Below are positions 63,583-64,000 of a stretch of 64,000 bases of DNA, one piece after another; the first letter of the stretch is position 1; each line of letters begins with the position of its first letter. The notes beneath the pieces are model-generated. The model was not told the origin of the DNA and ran no database searches. It worked only from the letters and a program-made list of their open reading frames with translations. Source of the stretch: Bathynomus jamesi (lineage: Eukaryota > Arthropoda > Malacostraca > Isopoda > Cirolanidae). Location of the stretch: positions 213,501-277,500 of the forward strand of contig JAJOZX010006142.1 of NCBI GenBank assembly GCA_023014485.1. Direction: 5' to 3'. Position numbers and translations under genes: made by a program.

Positions 63583-64000
63583 TCAGTTGTTGAGAGTTTG
63601 TTTCTTGAAGCTGTCAAAGCGGCGTCTGTTGAACTCCACAGCTTGAAGGAGATAGTCCCTTTGCTTGGCATCTGTTGTTATGACATTTGCAAAGTCGCTC
63701 ATCATCTTGACACCACGTTCAGCAATGTCATTCACCGCTTTCAGATTCTTAACATAGTCCAACGCTTTTCTGTAGTCCTCATTCTGTGGCCAAGACGTGA
63801 CAGGTTCCAGAAGCCACTCGGATCCAATGTTCAGTGTGTCCAGCAGGAAATGTGATTCTGGGCCAATGAGATCAACCAGGGTGGTCTTAGCTGTAACTCT
63901 CTGGAATAGAGGCTTTCCTGTTCTGAAGCTGTCTGGCTTCTCAGTGGCATGTAACTGGGCAGCAATGTCGTGCTTCAATGTGTCACTCAATCTACTGCTG
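63583..64000 (-). CDS. Partial protein of unknown function, cut by window edge
   Basis: C-terminal 139 codons of a minus-strand frame open to the window end (first residues SSRLSDTLKHDIAAQLHATE; the internal TTG is not a start). It ends KKQTLNN with TGA at 63583-63585. Composition is balanced, GC is about 46 per cent, and no stops occur, unlike the surroundings. Helical, with GPESHFLLDTLNIGSEWLLE, LDYVKNLKAVNDIAERGVKM, MSDFANVITTDAKQRDYLLQ and AVEFNRRRFDSF. From memory, uncharacterised proteins with a NDxAERGV...DF...LLQ block occur in several invertebrate genomes, often in many copies, so it could itself be part of a mobile gene family. Function unknown. Confidence 0.65.
   Translation of the reverse strand, partial: SSRLSDTLKHDIAAQLHATEKPDSFRTGKPLFQRVTAKTTLVDLIGPESHFLLDTLNIGSEWLLEPVTSWPQNEDYRKALDYVKNLKAVNDIAERGVKMMSDFANVITTDAKQRDYLLQAVEFNRRRFDSFKKQTLNN

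Overview
This window looks like AT-rich, intron- and repeat-dominated nuclear DNA from an arthropod, most plausibly a decapod crustacean. The evidence is interstitial blocks of the arthropod telomere unit TTAGG/CCTAA, very many long (TA)n and (CA)n microsatellites, dense Tc1/mariner, hAT, piggyBac, PIF/Harbinger, Penelope-like and LINE remnants, tRNA-derived SINEs, and no operons or rRNA. The exact taxon is inference. I find no intact host gene. The best non-transposon coding candidate is a partial ORF running off the right edge (63583-64000, minus). Two isolated exon-like islands with good splice signals (20982-21055 and 58350-58588, both minus) might belong to genes whose introns fill the window.

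Layout. 0-3.4 kb: a Tc1-like element with both ends, then a mariner folded into a head-to-head palindrome. 4.4-9.2 kb: TTAGG-like blocks, a 200-bp foldback element, two mariner-like elements (one internally deleted) and LINE 3' tails. 9.6-12.2 kb: a decayed Tc1-like transposase, a long inverted-repeat structure, TTAGG arrays and a 610-bp hAT element with a perfect 8-bp target duplication. 12.9-15.4 kb: quiet AT-rich DNA with one LINE C-terminal scrap. 15.4-16.8 kb: a hAT element with (GCGGAT)n subterminal arrays. 17-26.3 kb: decayed Tc1 pieces, SINE-like and LINE-tail fragments, TTAA-flanked MITEs and a second hAT of the GGAGTC family. 26.7-31.4 kb: foldback elements, two palindromes bearing hammerhead-like motifs, and an inverted copy of the GCGGAT hAT between two foldbacks. 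31.4-35.1 kb: quiet. 35.1-42.5 kb: MADF and BESS remnants, a Penelope-like complex arranged as a 4-kb inverted repeat with GIY-YIG coding sequence, and a broken Harbinger transposase. 42.5-50.2 kb: four tRNA-SINE copies, a hAT with (CAATTC)-type ends and nested MITE, decayed and deleted Tc1 elements. 49.06-53.17 kb: one old LINE on the minus strand, cut apart by a SINE, two hAT MITEs and a TTAA-flanked element. 53.2-59.5 kb: nested MITEs, a hAT C-terminus, a large palindromic repeat, the best LINE 3' end, and more foldbacks. 59.5-64 kb: mostly quiet, with a LINE RT scrap and the partial gene at the edge.

The parts do not form a pathway; they form a layered record of transposition. Main patterns: (1) many unrelated transposons exist as self-inverted palindromic copies; (2) every hAT family here carries short tandem arrays of its own hexamer-like word just inside both ends; (3) a ~45-bp TTAGG-containing core recurs in foldback elements with different outer ends; (4) hammerhead-like core motifs with covarying stem II occur in repeats tied to the Penelope-like element; (5) insertions can be ordered using interrupted reading frames and target duplications.
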